From IMG/VR virus record IMGVR_UViG_3300038465_000054, positions 1 to 48,890 of that record: DNA of 48,890 bases; one strand, given 5' to 3'. This document shows, piece after piece, positions 19,314-28,163 of this stretch (the first letter of the stretch is position 1; the number at the start of each line of letters is the position of its first letter). Source of the stretch: a virus. Under the pieces are notes generated by a model. That model had not been told where the DNA came from, did not search any database, and saw only the letters and a list, made by a program, of their open reading frames with translations. Both the position numbers and the translations under genes were made by a program.

Positions 19314-21952
19314 GCACTAATCCTTCTCCGCTTCCCGTTTCGATCTTCGCCGCCAGCTACGATGGCAAGTACTACGGGCGCTATCCGAACGGCAATAAGC
19401 CAAATACTGGCGCTGCGCTATCTGCCATTGGCGCGGCCGTGGCGATGGGGATTGCAGGGCTTAGCACAGCCGCTAGTGGCAATTATCTGGGCGTCAATCT
19501 AAACGCCGTCACGGCAAATCCGTACTACAACCCGGAGCAGCCGTTCCTCAACTATCTGAAGAACTCCGGCAGTGGCGTCACAAATGTGATGCACAATTGG
19601 GATACGCACAGCACAGCAGGCGGCAACACGGGCACGGGCAACGGCGCCGATCTGGTTGTCGATGCCAGCGGCTATGTGAAAACGCTGACCGGTATCTCGA
19701 GCACGGTGTATGGCGAGGTCTATGTCGCCTGCTGCAATGGCTCACTGCCAACGGCGCCCGGCGCTACGTTGCGCTATCCAAACGGTAGCTGGACTTTCCA
19801 GATGTCTGGCGCCGGATCAGTCACCATCAACGGTGATGTGTCGGGCCTGGCAACCAGCTCGGCTGGCTGCTCGATCAGTGGCGGAAACACTTTCGTTAGC
19901 ACCACATCCGCGGGCGGCTCTTGCACCTTCACCGCGACTGGCACGGGCTCTGGCTTTGGTGTCCACGTCATTGCGATACCAAGCGCCGCGACCAGCGGCA
20001 ACTACTACCCGCAAGCGATGGCGCTTTATCCGACCGTCTACGCTGCGAACTTCGCAGCCGGAGAGATCTTCAATCCGCTGTTCAAGCAGTGGATCACGAA
20101 CAACGGCGCGGGCGGATATTTGCGCGTCCGCACTATGGATTGGCTAAATACCAACTTTCAAACGCCAGCGCTGTATTTCACAGCCCAAGTTCTATCAGGC
20201 GCCAGTTCCGCGACGATTTCAGGCTTTGGATCCGCTGGAAGCACAACTGTCAGCGGAAATCAGGGCGCTTCGGCAAACAATTGGGGATTGGCGTCCGGAA
20301 CGTATACCGTTGTTTTCAGCAACGGCCAACACATCCCGTGCACGCTGGCGTTCGGATCCCCCACGATCAATTTCAGCACGCCGATGACTTCGACGCTGGC
20401 CTTCAGCAGCGGCAGCTATACGGCCAATGCCTATCTGGAAATCAATAACAGCTGGGCCAATCGCTCCAACTACACTGATTTTTGCTGGGCCACGTGGCGC
20501 GGCGTGCCGCCCGAAGTGTGCATGAAGCTGGCCGATGAAATGGGCATCGATGGCTGGTTCCCGATGCCCGTATGCGCGCAGAGCGACTGGCAGCAAGGAA
20601 TGATCAATCTTGCCTACAGCGGCGCCGGCGCGACAATTCCTGGCTATGCGGGCAAGCCGACTACGAACAAATATACTTTCGAATTTTCTAATGAAGTCTG
20701 GAACCCGGGATTCGTTCAGGGAAAATATCTTGGCTATGTCGCGAACACTGCGCCCTATAACACATGGACGAATGGCAGCACACAGCTGCAAGGCGTATTC
20801 CAGGCCGGGACCGGCGACTATGCTTATGCAACCTTCGGCGCTACGCGATTCGACAATGAAATTCTAGTCACGATGGGCTCGCAGTTCGGCGACAGCTACT
20901 ATATCCAGTACCAGCTGAACACGCCGAACTGGACAAACGCCGCCTACACGCATCACATCAACAGGATCTGCAAGGCGCCGTATTTCAATATCGCTTATTC
21001 ATCGCAGTCCTCGGCAACGTTTACCGCTGCGCCGACGGGAACTGGCGGCACGCTGACGTCCACGCTTGGAACTTCCTACACGCTAAGCGCCGCGCCCACG
21101 AATGGGGCGGTAAGCGCATCGCTATCAGGCGCCGGCGGACAGCTGGCGCCAGGAACTTACGCCGTTCAGTTCAGCGATGGGGAATGTCGCTTGGTGATTT
21201 TGTCGGCCTACACCAGCACGCTGACATGGACGGGCCCGCTGACCGGATCCTCGTTCACGACAGCGATCCATCTGTATAGCTACGCTTCCGGAACGTTGAT
21301 CACATTCAGCGACAACGAAGTGCGTCAGTGGAATCCTTCGCTTGGATTGACTTCGATCACGTGGACGACCGCGCTGAGCGGTTCCCCGACGACTGCTGCG
21401 CTGTTCGGCGATGAAGCCGCAATCATTTCCGTGTACAACGTTTCTGGACAGGCCGCCGCGGTAACGCTGCTTTATGATCTTACTTATGCCAATACTGCCG
21501 GCGGACTGACTTATAGCAGCGTTCCAAGCACCGGATTTATCGGCAGCGCCATCGCCACGCAGCAGGCCACAGTCGCGGCGTTCAATAGCGCAGGCTACGA
21601 ATGGGCCCCGAATCAGGGGGCGAACGCTATTCCCTGGGACGCCTACGAATCAGGCGATCAAGCCTATTCAGTAGGATTGCAAAGCACCACGCAGGCCCTG
21701 TTCGTCGCTTGGGCGCGCGATTCGCGTATACAGTATTGCTATAACGATCCGACGAGCCAGCTGTCGTCTAATCCCGGCTACTTGCCGGCGATGTATGCGA
21801 GCGGCTATAGCACCATGAATCATTACAACAGTTGCGAAACTTATGCCCCTTACGGAACCTTCGGCGGCATTGAAAGCATCATGCAGCCGATCGCGCCGCC
21901 GACTTCACAGCCCGATAAATATCAAGGCATCCAAGCCTTTGTGAATTCCTGA
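19310..21952 (+). CDS. Giant tail protein with glycoside-hydrolase-like fold
   Basis: An 880-residue protein. The segment YTFEFSNEVWNPGFVQGKYL (Glu462) and the later AYESGDQAY (Glu780) match the acid/base and nucleophile patterns (FSNEVWN and YEGG) of cellulase-like GH clan A proteins from bacteria. WFPMPVCAQSDWQQGMI and MYASGYSTMNHYNSCETYAP add barrel-like strands. At least three inserted beta domains share a GTY-V-FS(N/D)G signature (for example SGTYTVVFSNGQHIPC, PGTYAVQFSDGECRL). Residues 34-55 carry the same alanine/glycine repeat as the next gene. No signal peptide. It is probably a virion glycanase that cuts capsule or exopolysaccharide. Confidence 0.7.
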   Translation: MSTNPSPLPVSIFAASYDGKYYGRYPNGNKPNTGAALSAIGAAVAMGIAGLSTAASGNYLGVNLNAVTANPYYNPEQPFLNYLKNSGSGVTNVMHNWDTHSTAGGNTGTGNGADLVVDASGYVKTLTGISSTVYGEVYVACCNGSLPTAPGATLRYPNGSWTFQMSGAGSVTINGDVSGLATSSAGCSISGGNTFVSTTSAGGSCTFTATGTGSGFGVHVIAIPSAATSGNYYPQAMALYPTVYAANFAAGEIFNPLFKQWITNNGAGGYLRVRTMDWLNTNFQTPALYFTAQVLSGASSATISGFGSAGSTTVSGNQGASANNWGLASGTYTVVFSNGQHIPCTLAFGSPTINFSTPMTSTLAFSSGSYTANAYLEINNSWANRSNYTDFCWATWRGVPPEVCMKLADEMGIDGWFPMPVCAQSDWQQGMINLAYSGAGATIPGYAGKPTTNKYTFEFSNEVWNPGFVQGKYLGYVANTAPYNTWTNGSTQLQGVFQAGTGDYAYATFGATRFDNEILVTMGSQFGDSYYIQYQLNTPNWTNAAYTHHINRICKAPYFNIAYSSQSSATFTAAPTGTGGTLTSTLGTSYTLSAAPTNGAVSASLSGAGGQLAPGTYAVQFSDGECRLVILSAYTSTLTWTGPLTGSSFTTAIHLYSYASGTLITFSDNEVRQWNPSLGLTSITWTTALSGSPTTAALFGDEAAIISVYNVSGQAAAVTLLYDLTYANTAGGLTYSSVPSTGFIGSAIATQQATVAAFNSAGYEWAPNQGANAIPWDAYESGDQAYSVGLQSTTQALFVAWARDSRIQYCYNDPTSQLSSNPGYLPAMYASGYSTMNHYNSCETYAPYGTFGGIESIMQPIAPPTSQPDKYQGIQAFVNS

Positions 21953-24138
21953 TGGCGCTTTCTGTACGTCAAAGCGCATCCAGCAGCGGCGCATCGCCGG
22001 TCACGCTGGCCTATGGCTCGAACGTTCCCATAGGCGATTACAGCATTGCGGCGTGGACGCTGTCGAACACCGGGCAGGTGCCTTCGGCAGTAGCCGACAG
22101 CATAAATGGCGCGATGGCCTCCATATCGGCTCAGTCCGATGCCACTAACAGCAAGTCACTTGGCGGCTTCGGGATCTTGGCCAACGCATCAGGCACGCCT
22201 AGCGTGCAGTGGACGGCCCCGAGTTATCTGGCCTCTGTGGCGCTGCTCGATGTGACCGGATTCGCTGGTGTTGCAACAGCTGATAATGGATTTAATGGCG
22301 GCGTGCCTTACGCGGCTACGACCGCAACGACCGCGATAGCCTGCACGCCGGTCTCTAATTTCAACAATGAGATTTTGATTGCGGTCGTAACGCAAGGCAA
22401 TGGATCGTACAGCTTCCCTACGCCCAGCGGCTGGACGCTGGTCAGCGGCGGCTACAAGGTTTACTACCAGATCTGCGCCACGGCCGGAACTTCAGCGCCG
22501 TTCAATAGCACACTAACGGGCAGCACGACCTGGGATGTCGCCGTGTTTGGCGTCTACGATCACACGGGCGCAGTGCTGGCGGCTGTCGGAAATTGCGGGG
22601 CGAATGGCGCCGCCAATCTTAAAACCGGCGCGGCCTTGGCCGCCGGCGGCGCTGCGGTTGCGATGGGCCTCGCCGGACTGAACGCAGAAAGCGCCGGCTA
22701 TGCATCCGTAACGCTGGCAGGGCCGCTGTTCACGGGCGTGGGCAGCATCCTGTCGGCCTATGCGAACTGGTCGATTCAGCCCCCCGTGATTGGCTCGGTC
22801 ATCTGGTATGACCCGACCTACATGACGATCCTGCCCGATGGGGAAATCGTCGGCACAACGAACAACTTCAGCGCCCTGGCGCAGTTCTATACCGGCAGTG
22901 CCTGGTCTGATCTCACCGTGCTGGTGACGCCCGGCCTGTCCGCTGTCAGCTACGGCGAAGTCAACGGCCACGCCACGATCACGACAGGGATCCCGCTGGG
23001 CGCCATCGGATCATCCGTCGCCCAGGGCCTTGCCGCCCTTAGCACGATGCCCGTCGATCAGATTGCTGCGATCGGCAGCGTCGTGGCGAACGGCGCGGCC
23101 GCGCTAAAGACCGGAATTGATCTTGTCGCTACTGGCAATGTCGCCGCCAACGGCGCGGCATTCCTGCTGGTCGGCGCGGGGCTGGCGGCTGTGGGCAATG
23201 CCGTGGCCACGGGCTACGCGAATCTAAGCGTGCCCTCACAGCTGCACGCTACGGCGAACGTCGCCGCCAACGGCCTCGCAATCCTTAGCACGGGATCAAG
23301 CCTTGCCGCCCACGGGCAGGCATCAGCGAATGGCTGCGCCGCGATCGTCACTGCGATCGAAATGCGGGCGGTCGGGCAGGCGGCCGCCAATGGCGTGGCC
23401 GGCATCATCACGCAGATCCTTTTGAATGCGAGCGGCAGCGTGGATGCTGAAGGCGTCGCGAATCTGGCCATCGGCGCAAGCCTTCAGGCAATCGGATCCG
23501 CGATCGCCAACGGCAGTGCTTCTATCGTGGCCGGTCAGCTGGTGTTCGCTACTGGCAACGTGGCCGCTAACGGGCTTGCCGACTTCACCGCGGACGGACC
23601 GGCCGATCCGGTATCTATCTGGAATCAAGTCCCCGGCAAATTCAATCCGATCCTGGGCATCGAGCAGCCCCCCTTGGGCGTCTTTGCCTGCGGCATCGGG
23701 ATGGAGGATTTCTACGGCATCGACTGGACGATCTGGCTGGCACAGCGCTGGGCCGCGGGCGCGCTTGTGGCCGAAGGCTATGCGATCCAGCCGTGGCCTG
23801 CGACCGGCTTCCAGTACGTTTGTACGCAAGCCGGCGCTTCGGGCTCGAGTGTGCCAGCGTGGCCGCTTCAGAATGGCGCCACATGCATCGACGGATCTGT
23901 GATCTGGACAGCAGAGCCGGTTGATTTCACATCGCTGCTGACCACTGTCGTGTCGGCGCAATGGAGCTCACTGAACGGCCCGCTGGTTGCCATCGGCGAA
24001 GGCTATGAGGGCCAGCTGACGCCAGTGCTGATTATTACGAATGGCTGTATTTCTGGCACGACCTACCCCGTCGAGTGTATCGTCAGCCTGGCGAATGAGA
24101 CCACAATGACAGGCACACTTTTGTTTGAGGTTCACTAA
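21952..24138 (+). CDS. Large fibre protein with a 20-residue tandem repeat array
   Basis: A 728-residue protein starting by TGATG overlap. N-terminal ~210 residues look like a jelly-roll or fibre domain (YGSNVPIGDYSIAAWTLSNT, GWTLVSGGYKVYYQI). Residues about 349-548 hold ten tandem 20-residue units of the form hxAxGxxxAxGxAxLxxG, with another copy near 226. The C-terminal domain (IDWTIWLAQRWAAGALVAEG, YVCTQAGASGSSVPAWPLQN, CIDGSVIWTAEP) is the Cys/Trp module seen in the protein encoded at 17713. It ends with a beta region. Probably a long virion fibre; the repeats give a rigid stalk. No membrane segment or signal. Confidence 0.7.
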   Translation: MALSVRQSASSSGASPVTLAYGSNVPIGDYSIAAWTLSNTGQVPSAVADSINGAMASISAQSDATNSKSLGGFGILANASGTPSVQWTAPSYLASVALLDVTGFAGVATADNGFNGGVPYAATTATTAIACTPVSNFNNEILIAVVTQGNGSYSFPTPSGWTLVSGGYKVYYQICATAGTSAPFNSTLTGSTTWDVAVFGVYDHTGAVLAAVGNCGANGAANLKTGAALAAGGAAVAMGLAGLNAESAGYASVTLAGPLFTGVGSILSAYANWSIQPPVIGSVIWYDPTYMTILPDGEIVGTTNNFSALAQFYTGSAWSDLTVLVTPGLSAVSYGEVNGHATITTGIPLGAIGSSVAQGLAALSTMPVDQIAAIGSVVANGAAALKTGIDLVATGNVAANGAAFLLVGAGLAAVGNAVATGYANLSVPSQLHATANVAANGLAILSTGSSLAAHGQASANGCAAIVTAIEMRAVGQAAANGVAGIITQILLNASGSVDAEGVANLAIGASLQAIGSAIANGSASIVAGQLVFATGNVAANGLADFTADGPADPVSIWNQVPGKFNPILGIEQPPLGVFACGIGMEDFYGIDWTIWLAQRWAAGALVAEGYAIQPWPATGFQYVCTQAGASGSSVPAWPLQNGATCIDGSVIWTAEPVDFTSLLTTVVSAQWSSLNGPLVAIGEGYEGQLTPVLIITNGCISGTTYPVECIVSLANETTMTGTLLFEVH

Positions 24139-24139
24139 C

Positions 24140-24487
24140 ATGATCAAGCGACTACTTATTGCGATCGCCTTTGCCGTCCTGGCAGCGCCCGCATTCGCAT
24201 CGGTCCTCTACATCGACGAATACGCGCAGGGCAGTTCGCCAATCTATCCGGCTGCGACCGCGCCGCCGGTCACTTCACAAACTGTCGCCATCAGCGGGAG
24301 TGCTGCCAGTAGCGCGGCATTCAGCGCGACCACGCGACTGATCCGCATCACGTGCGATGTGATCTGTTCGTTCCTGATCGGGACAAGTCCGACGGCCACG
24401 ACCAGCAGCGCCAGATTGTGTGCTGGCTGCGTGGAATATTTCATTGTGGTCCCTGGGCAAAAGATATCGGTGATCACAAATTCATGA
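24140..24487 (+). CDS. Small exported protein beside fibre genes
   Basis: A 115-residue product starting MIKRLLIAIAFAVLAAPAFA, a textbook Sec signal peptide with an AFA cleavage site. GAGG precedes the ATG. The mature part is Ser/Thr/Ala-rich with a Cys pattern (ITCDVICSF, RLCAGCVEYF) that could form disulfides in the periplasm. An exported protein inside a virion-fibre module is unexpected. The stop overlaps the next start (ATGA). Confidence 0.65.
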   Translation: MIKRLLIAIAFAVLAAPAFASVLYIDEYAQGSSPIYPAATAPPVTSQTVAISGSAASSAAFSATTRLIRITCDVICSFLIGTSPTATTSSARLCAGCVEYFIVVPGQKISVITNS

Positions 24488-24645
24488 TTCCGCTGGTCAT
24501 GCTGCTTGGATTCATTGCCAATACGGGCACTCTGATGAATCATTCGGTGCCTGCTTCTGGCGCTTCACAGACCAGTAATATCACGACGCTATCCAGTATT
24601 AACATCACGACGCTAAGCGGAACGCCGCTAAGGACCATCCAGTGA
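24484..24645 (+). CDS. Small protein with ITTLS repeats
   Basis: A 53-residue product starting MIPLVMLLGFIANTGTLMNH, with a hydrophobic N-terminus that may be a signal or anchor. Its C-terminus repeats the motif ITTLS (SNITTLSSINITTLSG). It overlaps both neighbours by 4 bp. The C-terminal motif resembles the 'LTTLGGLDITTLGG' tail of the gp25-like protein at 46197-46676. Function unknown. Confidence 0.55.
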   Translation: MIPLVMLLGFIANTGTLMNHSVPASGASQTSNITTLSSINITTLSGTPLRTIQ

Positions 24646-26459
24646 AAAAGCTTTTCCTTCTTCTGGCCGCGCTACTGGCGCATACAGCCTTTGCGCAGAC
24701 AACGATCACCGCGCTGCCGGCGGCATCGGCGCTAGGGGGAACGGAAGTTACGCCCTGCGATCAATCGGGCACCACGACAAAGTGCAGCGTTGCGCAGATC
24801 AATTCCTACATCGTATCGCTGGGCAACGGAACCGGACTGGTCGCGCTGACCAGTTCGCCGAACTTCATTACGCCTGCGATTAAAGGATCCTCGACGGGCG
24901 TGACGACCATCGCCAGCGCAAACGCCGGTGCGACAAACTATACCGCGACGCTGCCGGCGAATAACGGAACACTTGGCGAATTGAATCTGGTGCAAACGTG
25001 GTCGGCCGCGCAGACTTTTAATCAGCCAGCCGCCTTCACGATTGCGACGGGCACGGCGCCGTTTTCCGTCAGCTCAACGACGAACGTCCCGAACCTGAAT
25101 GCGTCCAGCCTGAGTGGGGCTACCTTTGCATCCCCAGGCGCTATAGGAGGCACGTCCCCAGGGGCGGGAACTTTTCTTGCTCTAACAGCCAATGGCGTTG
25201 CGAACATCAACGCTAGTAATAACGCAGCAACGAATATCGGAACTGGCACGACCACCAGCGCGGTCAGCTTCTGCAACGTCCTGAACGTCTGCACATTTGA
25301 TGGCCCAATCGCTCTGGCTCAGGGCACCTCATACAGCGGCTCCACATGGACGACCGCTGGTATTGGGATCAGCGTCGGAGCTGCGACATTCAATGACAGC
25401 ACCGCAACTGGCACCACCACAAGCGAAGCGATTAACGCAATCGCCGCTCCTACGCTCACCTCGACGAGCGCCGCCACAATCACCAATCTGTCCAACCTGT
25501 ACCTGGCCGCGCCAGTCGCCAGCACCAATGTCACGGCGACCCATCTGCTGGCACTTCAGACTCCTGGGATCATCGCCTCAGTTCAGCCCAGTATTGCGGC
25601 AAACACCGTGGTAGATGGCATATGGCTCAATGACCCAACGGCCGCCGCAACCACCAATGAGCAGTATTCTCCCGCCATCCATTTTACTGGACAGGCATGG
25701 CATACCGGCAGCGGGGGCGCCTCACAGTCCACTGACTGGGAAATCTTCAACCAAGCCACAGAGGGCTTCGCCAGCACAGCTCAGAGTTATATTAACTTTG
25801 TTTATTCAGTCGGTGGCGGCTCCTACAACAGTGAGTTTAGCGTTTCTCAATCAGGGCAAGCTACTGCTAACGCATACGCTATTACGGGGTCAGGCGCATC
25901 GGTGAGCACAATCGGCAATGGTATTAACGCGTCAGCATCGAACACGCTACAGCTGATTGCCGGCTCAACTTCGGTGGCGACCTTCACCTCCACCACCGAT
26001 AATCTGCCCACGCTCCCAGCATCCACAGCTGCACAGACTGGGTACGTATGCTGGAGCAGCACCGGCGGCGCGCTCAGCTACGACACGACCAATACGTGCC
26101 TTGTCTCATCCGAACGATACAAACACGACATTGAGCCACTGAACGAGGGGCTCGATGCGGTGATGAAGCTGCGCCCAGTCTCCTATCAGCTCAATGACGA
26201 CATGAACCCGGCGCACATCGGACGGCAAGTGGGCTTCGTGGCCGAGGAAGTGCAGAAAGTCGATGCGACGCTGACGCCGCTGGATAATGAGGGCAAGCCG
26301 CGCGCCGTTGAATACGACAAGATTGCAGTTCTGGCGGTCGGTGCGATTCAGGATCAGCAGCGCGAAATCGCATCGCTTCAGCGACAAGTGCTGGCGCTGT
26401 GGATCTTCATAGGGCTGCTGGGCGCGGGCGTCGGGATCTTGTTCGTGCGGCGGCGGTGA
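24642..26459 (+). CDS. Tail fibre with peptidase S74 chaperone, signal peptide and C-terminal anchor
   Basis: A 605-residue protein. The start MKKLFLLLAALLAHTAFAQT is a strong Sec signal (cleavage near AFA-Q). The next ~440 residues are Thr/Ser/Ala/Gly-rich, as in beta-helical fibres. Residues about 489-600 are the intramolecular chaperone of the S74 group: SSERYKHDIEPL with Ser490 and Lys494, and RPVSYQLNDDMN, GRQVGFVAEEVQKVD, EYDKIAVLAVGAIQDQQREI. The chaperone normally trims itself after trimerisation. The end ALWIFIGLLGAGVGILFVRR is a clear membrane span with positive tail. Signal plus anchor on a fibre is unusual: it may be displayed on the infected cell or routed through the envelope. 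Confidence 0.8.
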   Translation: MKKLFLLLAALLAHTAFAQTTITALPAASALGGTEVTPCDQSGTTTKCSVAQINSYIVSLGNGTGLVALTSSPNFITPAIKGSSTGVTTIASANAGATNYTATLPANNGTLGELNLVQTWSAAQTFNQPAAFTIATGTAPFSVSSTTNVPNLNASSLSGATFASPGAIGGTSPGAGTFLALTANGVANINASNNAATNIGTGTTTSAVSFCNVLNVCTFDGPIALAQGTSYSGSTWTTAGIGISVGAATFNDSTATGTTTSEAINAIAAPTLTSTSAATITNLSNLYLAAPVASTNVTATHLLALQTPGIIASVQPSIAANTVVDGIWLNDPTAAATTNEQYSPAIHFTGQAWHTGSGGASQSTDWEIFNQATEGFASTAQSYINFVYSVGGGSYNSEFSVSQSGQATANAYAITGSGASVSTIGNGINASASNTLQLIAGSTSVATFTSTTDNLPTLPASTAAQTGYVCWSSTGGALSYDTTNTCLVSSERYKHDIEPLNEGLDAVMKLRPVSYQLNDDMNPAHIGRQVGFVAEEVQKVDATLTPLDNEGKPRAVEYDKIAVLAVGAIQDQQREIASLQRQVLALWIFIGLLGAGVGILFVRRR

Positions 26460-28051
26460 ATTGGCGCGAACCAGATTACGCGGAAATAATAGCCGCGCGC
26501 ACGGAGCGCCTGAAGCGGCTGCGCGCCGATCCGATCCTGCTGGAAGCCAACAAGATCTATTACAAGGATCACCCGGCGGATTTCGTGAATGAATGGGGCT
26601 GGACGTACGATCCGCGCAATATCGAGCGCGGGCTGCCATCGCTGGTCCCCTTCGTGCTGTTCCCGATCCAGTTCGACTGGTTCGATCACGTCATGTATTG
26701 CTGGAAGCGCGGGGAGCCTGGACTTACAGAAAAGTCGCGGGACATGGGCGCCACATGGTGCGCGATCAGCCTCGCCTGCACGCTGTCGCTGTTTTATCGC
26801 GGCATGGCGATCGGCTTTGGCAGCCGTAAAGCCGAATACGTCGATCAGCTGGGCGTCCCGAAATCCATCCTGCAAAAGGGCAGGATCTTTATGCGGATGC
26901 TGCCAAAGGAATTCCGCGGCAGCTGGAACGAACGCATAAACGCCCCGCACATGCGGATCGACTTCCCGGATACCGGATCGATCATCGCTGGGGAATCCGG
27001 CGATGCCATCGGCCGCGGTGATCGAACCAGCATCTACTTCGTCGACGAAGCGGCCCATCTGGAGCGGCCGCAGCTGGTCGATGCCTCGCTATCGGCGACG
27101 ACCAATTGCCGGCAGGACATATCCAGTGTGATCGGCCGGGCCAATTCCTTCGCTATCCGGCGCTTCAGCGGCAAAGTGAAAGTCTTTACGATGCACTGGC
27201 GCTCGGATCCAACGAAGGACGATGCCTGGTACAAAAAGAAAAAAGATCAGATCGTCGATCCGATCGTGATGGCGCAGGAATACGATATCGACTACAGCGC
27301 CAGCGTCCAGGGGATCGTGATCCCGGCCGCGTGGATTCAGGCATCGATCGATGCCCACAAGCATTTGAATATCACGCCTACGGGCATTCGCAGCGGATCC
27401 CTCGATGTGGCCGATGAGGGGCTTGATTCCAATGCCTTCGGCACACGCCACGGTATCCTGCTCAAGCATGCCGAAAGCTGGCGGGGCGTCGGATCGGATA
27501 TTTACGCCACGACGGAAAAAGCATTCTTGCTGTGCGATCTGCACAATATCGATGGCTTCGTGTACGACGCCGACGGCCTCGGTGCTGGCGTGCGTGGGGA
27601 TGCGCGGCGCATAAACGAAGCCCGGCACAAAGGAAAGAAGCGCGTAACCGCCTATCGCGGGAGCGCCGCGGTTGTCGACCCGGAAAGCAACGTCGAGGGC
27701 ACCGAACGCACGAATGAGGATATGTTCGAAAACTTCAAGGCCCAAAGCTGGTTTTCCCTACGCCGCCGATTCCTGAACACGTTTCGCGCGCGCGAGGGCA
27801 TGCCGTACAAGGCGAGCGATATCATTTCAATTGATTCCACGATCCCCGAATGCGGCGCGCTGTGCGTTGAGCTCAGTCAGCCGACATACGGCATGTCAAA
27901 GCACGGCAAGATGCTGATAGAAAAAAAACCAGACGGCGCCGCCTCCCCTAATCTGGCCGACATGGTATGCATGCTCTACGCACCGCTGCTGGCCCCGATC
28001 GCTGTTAATCCTGCATTCTTGGAGCCCCAATATGCCAGCGGCCCAGGCTAA
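26456..28051 (+). CDS. terL: Terminase large subunit
   Basis: A 531-residue protein starting at GTG, overlapping the previous stop (GTGA). Walker A-like motif is EKSRDMGATW (about 92-101), Walker B SIYFVDEAAHLERPQ, and the coupling region contains FTMHWRSDPTKD. The nuclease half has acidic residues in GSLDVADEGLDSNAF, FVYDADGLGAGV and NLADMVCMLY, as expected of an RNase H-like fold. It packages DNA by ATP hydrolysis and cuts concatemers; which end type it makes cannot be read here. The small subunit gene lies ~8.8 kb upstream. Confidence 0.9.
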   Translation: MNWREPDYAEIIAARTERLKRLRADPILLEANKIYYKDHPADFVNEWGWTYDPRNIERGLPSLVPFVLFPIQFDWFDHVMYCWKRGEPGLTEKSRDMGATWCAISLACTLSLFYRGMAIGFGSRKAEYVDQLGVPKSILQKGRIFMRMLPKEFRGSWNERINAPHMRIDFPDTGSIIAGESGDAIGRGDRTSIYFVDEAAHLERPQLVDASLSATTNCRQDISSVIGRANSFAIRRFSGKVKVFTMHWRSDPTKDDAWYKKKKDQIVDPIVMAQEYDIDYSASVQGIVIPAAWIQASIDAHKHLNITPTGIRSGSLDVADEGLDSNAFGTRHGILLKHAESWRGVGSDIYATTEKAFLLCDLHNIDGFVYDADGLGAGVRGDARRINEARHKGKKRVTAYRGSAAVVDPESNVEGTERTNEDMFENFKAQSWFSLRRRFLNTFRAREGMPYKASDIISIDSTIPECGALCVELSQPTYGMSKHGKMLIEKKPDGAASPNLADMVCMLYAPLLAPIAVNPAFLEPQYASGPG

Positions 28052-28163
28052 GCCGCAATTCCGCCGTGTGTTCCCGCTAGTGCCTACGCGCAGGCAAATC
28101 GACTTTGCCCTTAAACTGGTGCATCTTTATGGCAATCCAAAACGCAAAAGGGCGCGCAAGTGA
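28032..28163 (+). CDS. Small basic protein between terminase and portal genes (43 aa)
   Basis: Starts MPAAQAKPQFRRVFPLVPTR with GGAG 7 nt upstream, inside the last 20 bp of the terminase gene. Ends in KRKRARK with TGA overlapping the portal start (GTGA). Nearly a third of residues are Arg or Lys, so nucleic acid or capsid contact is plausible. Supported by position and both overlaps. Confidence 0.6.
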   Translation: MPAAQAKPQFRRVFPLVPTRRQIDFALKLVHLYGNPKRKRARK

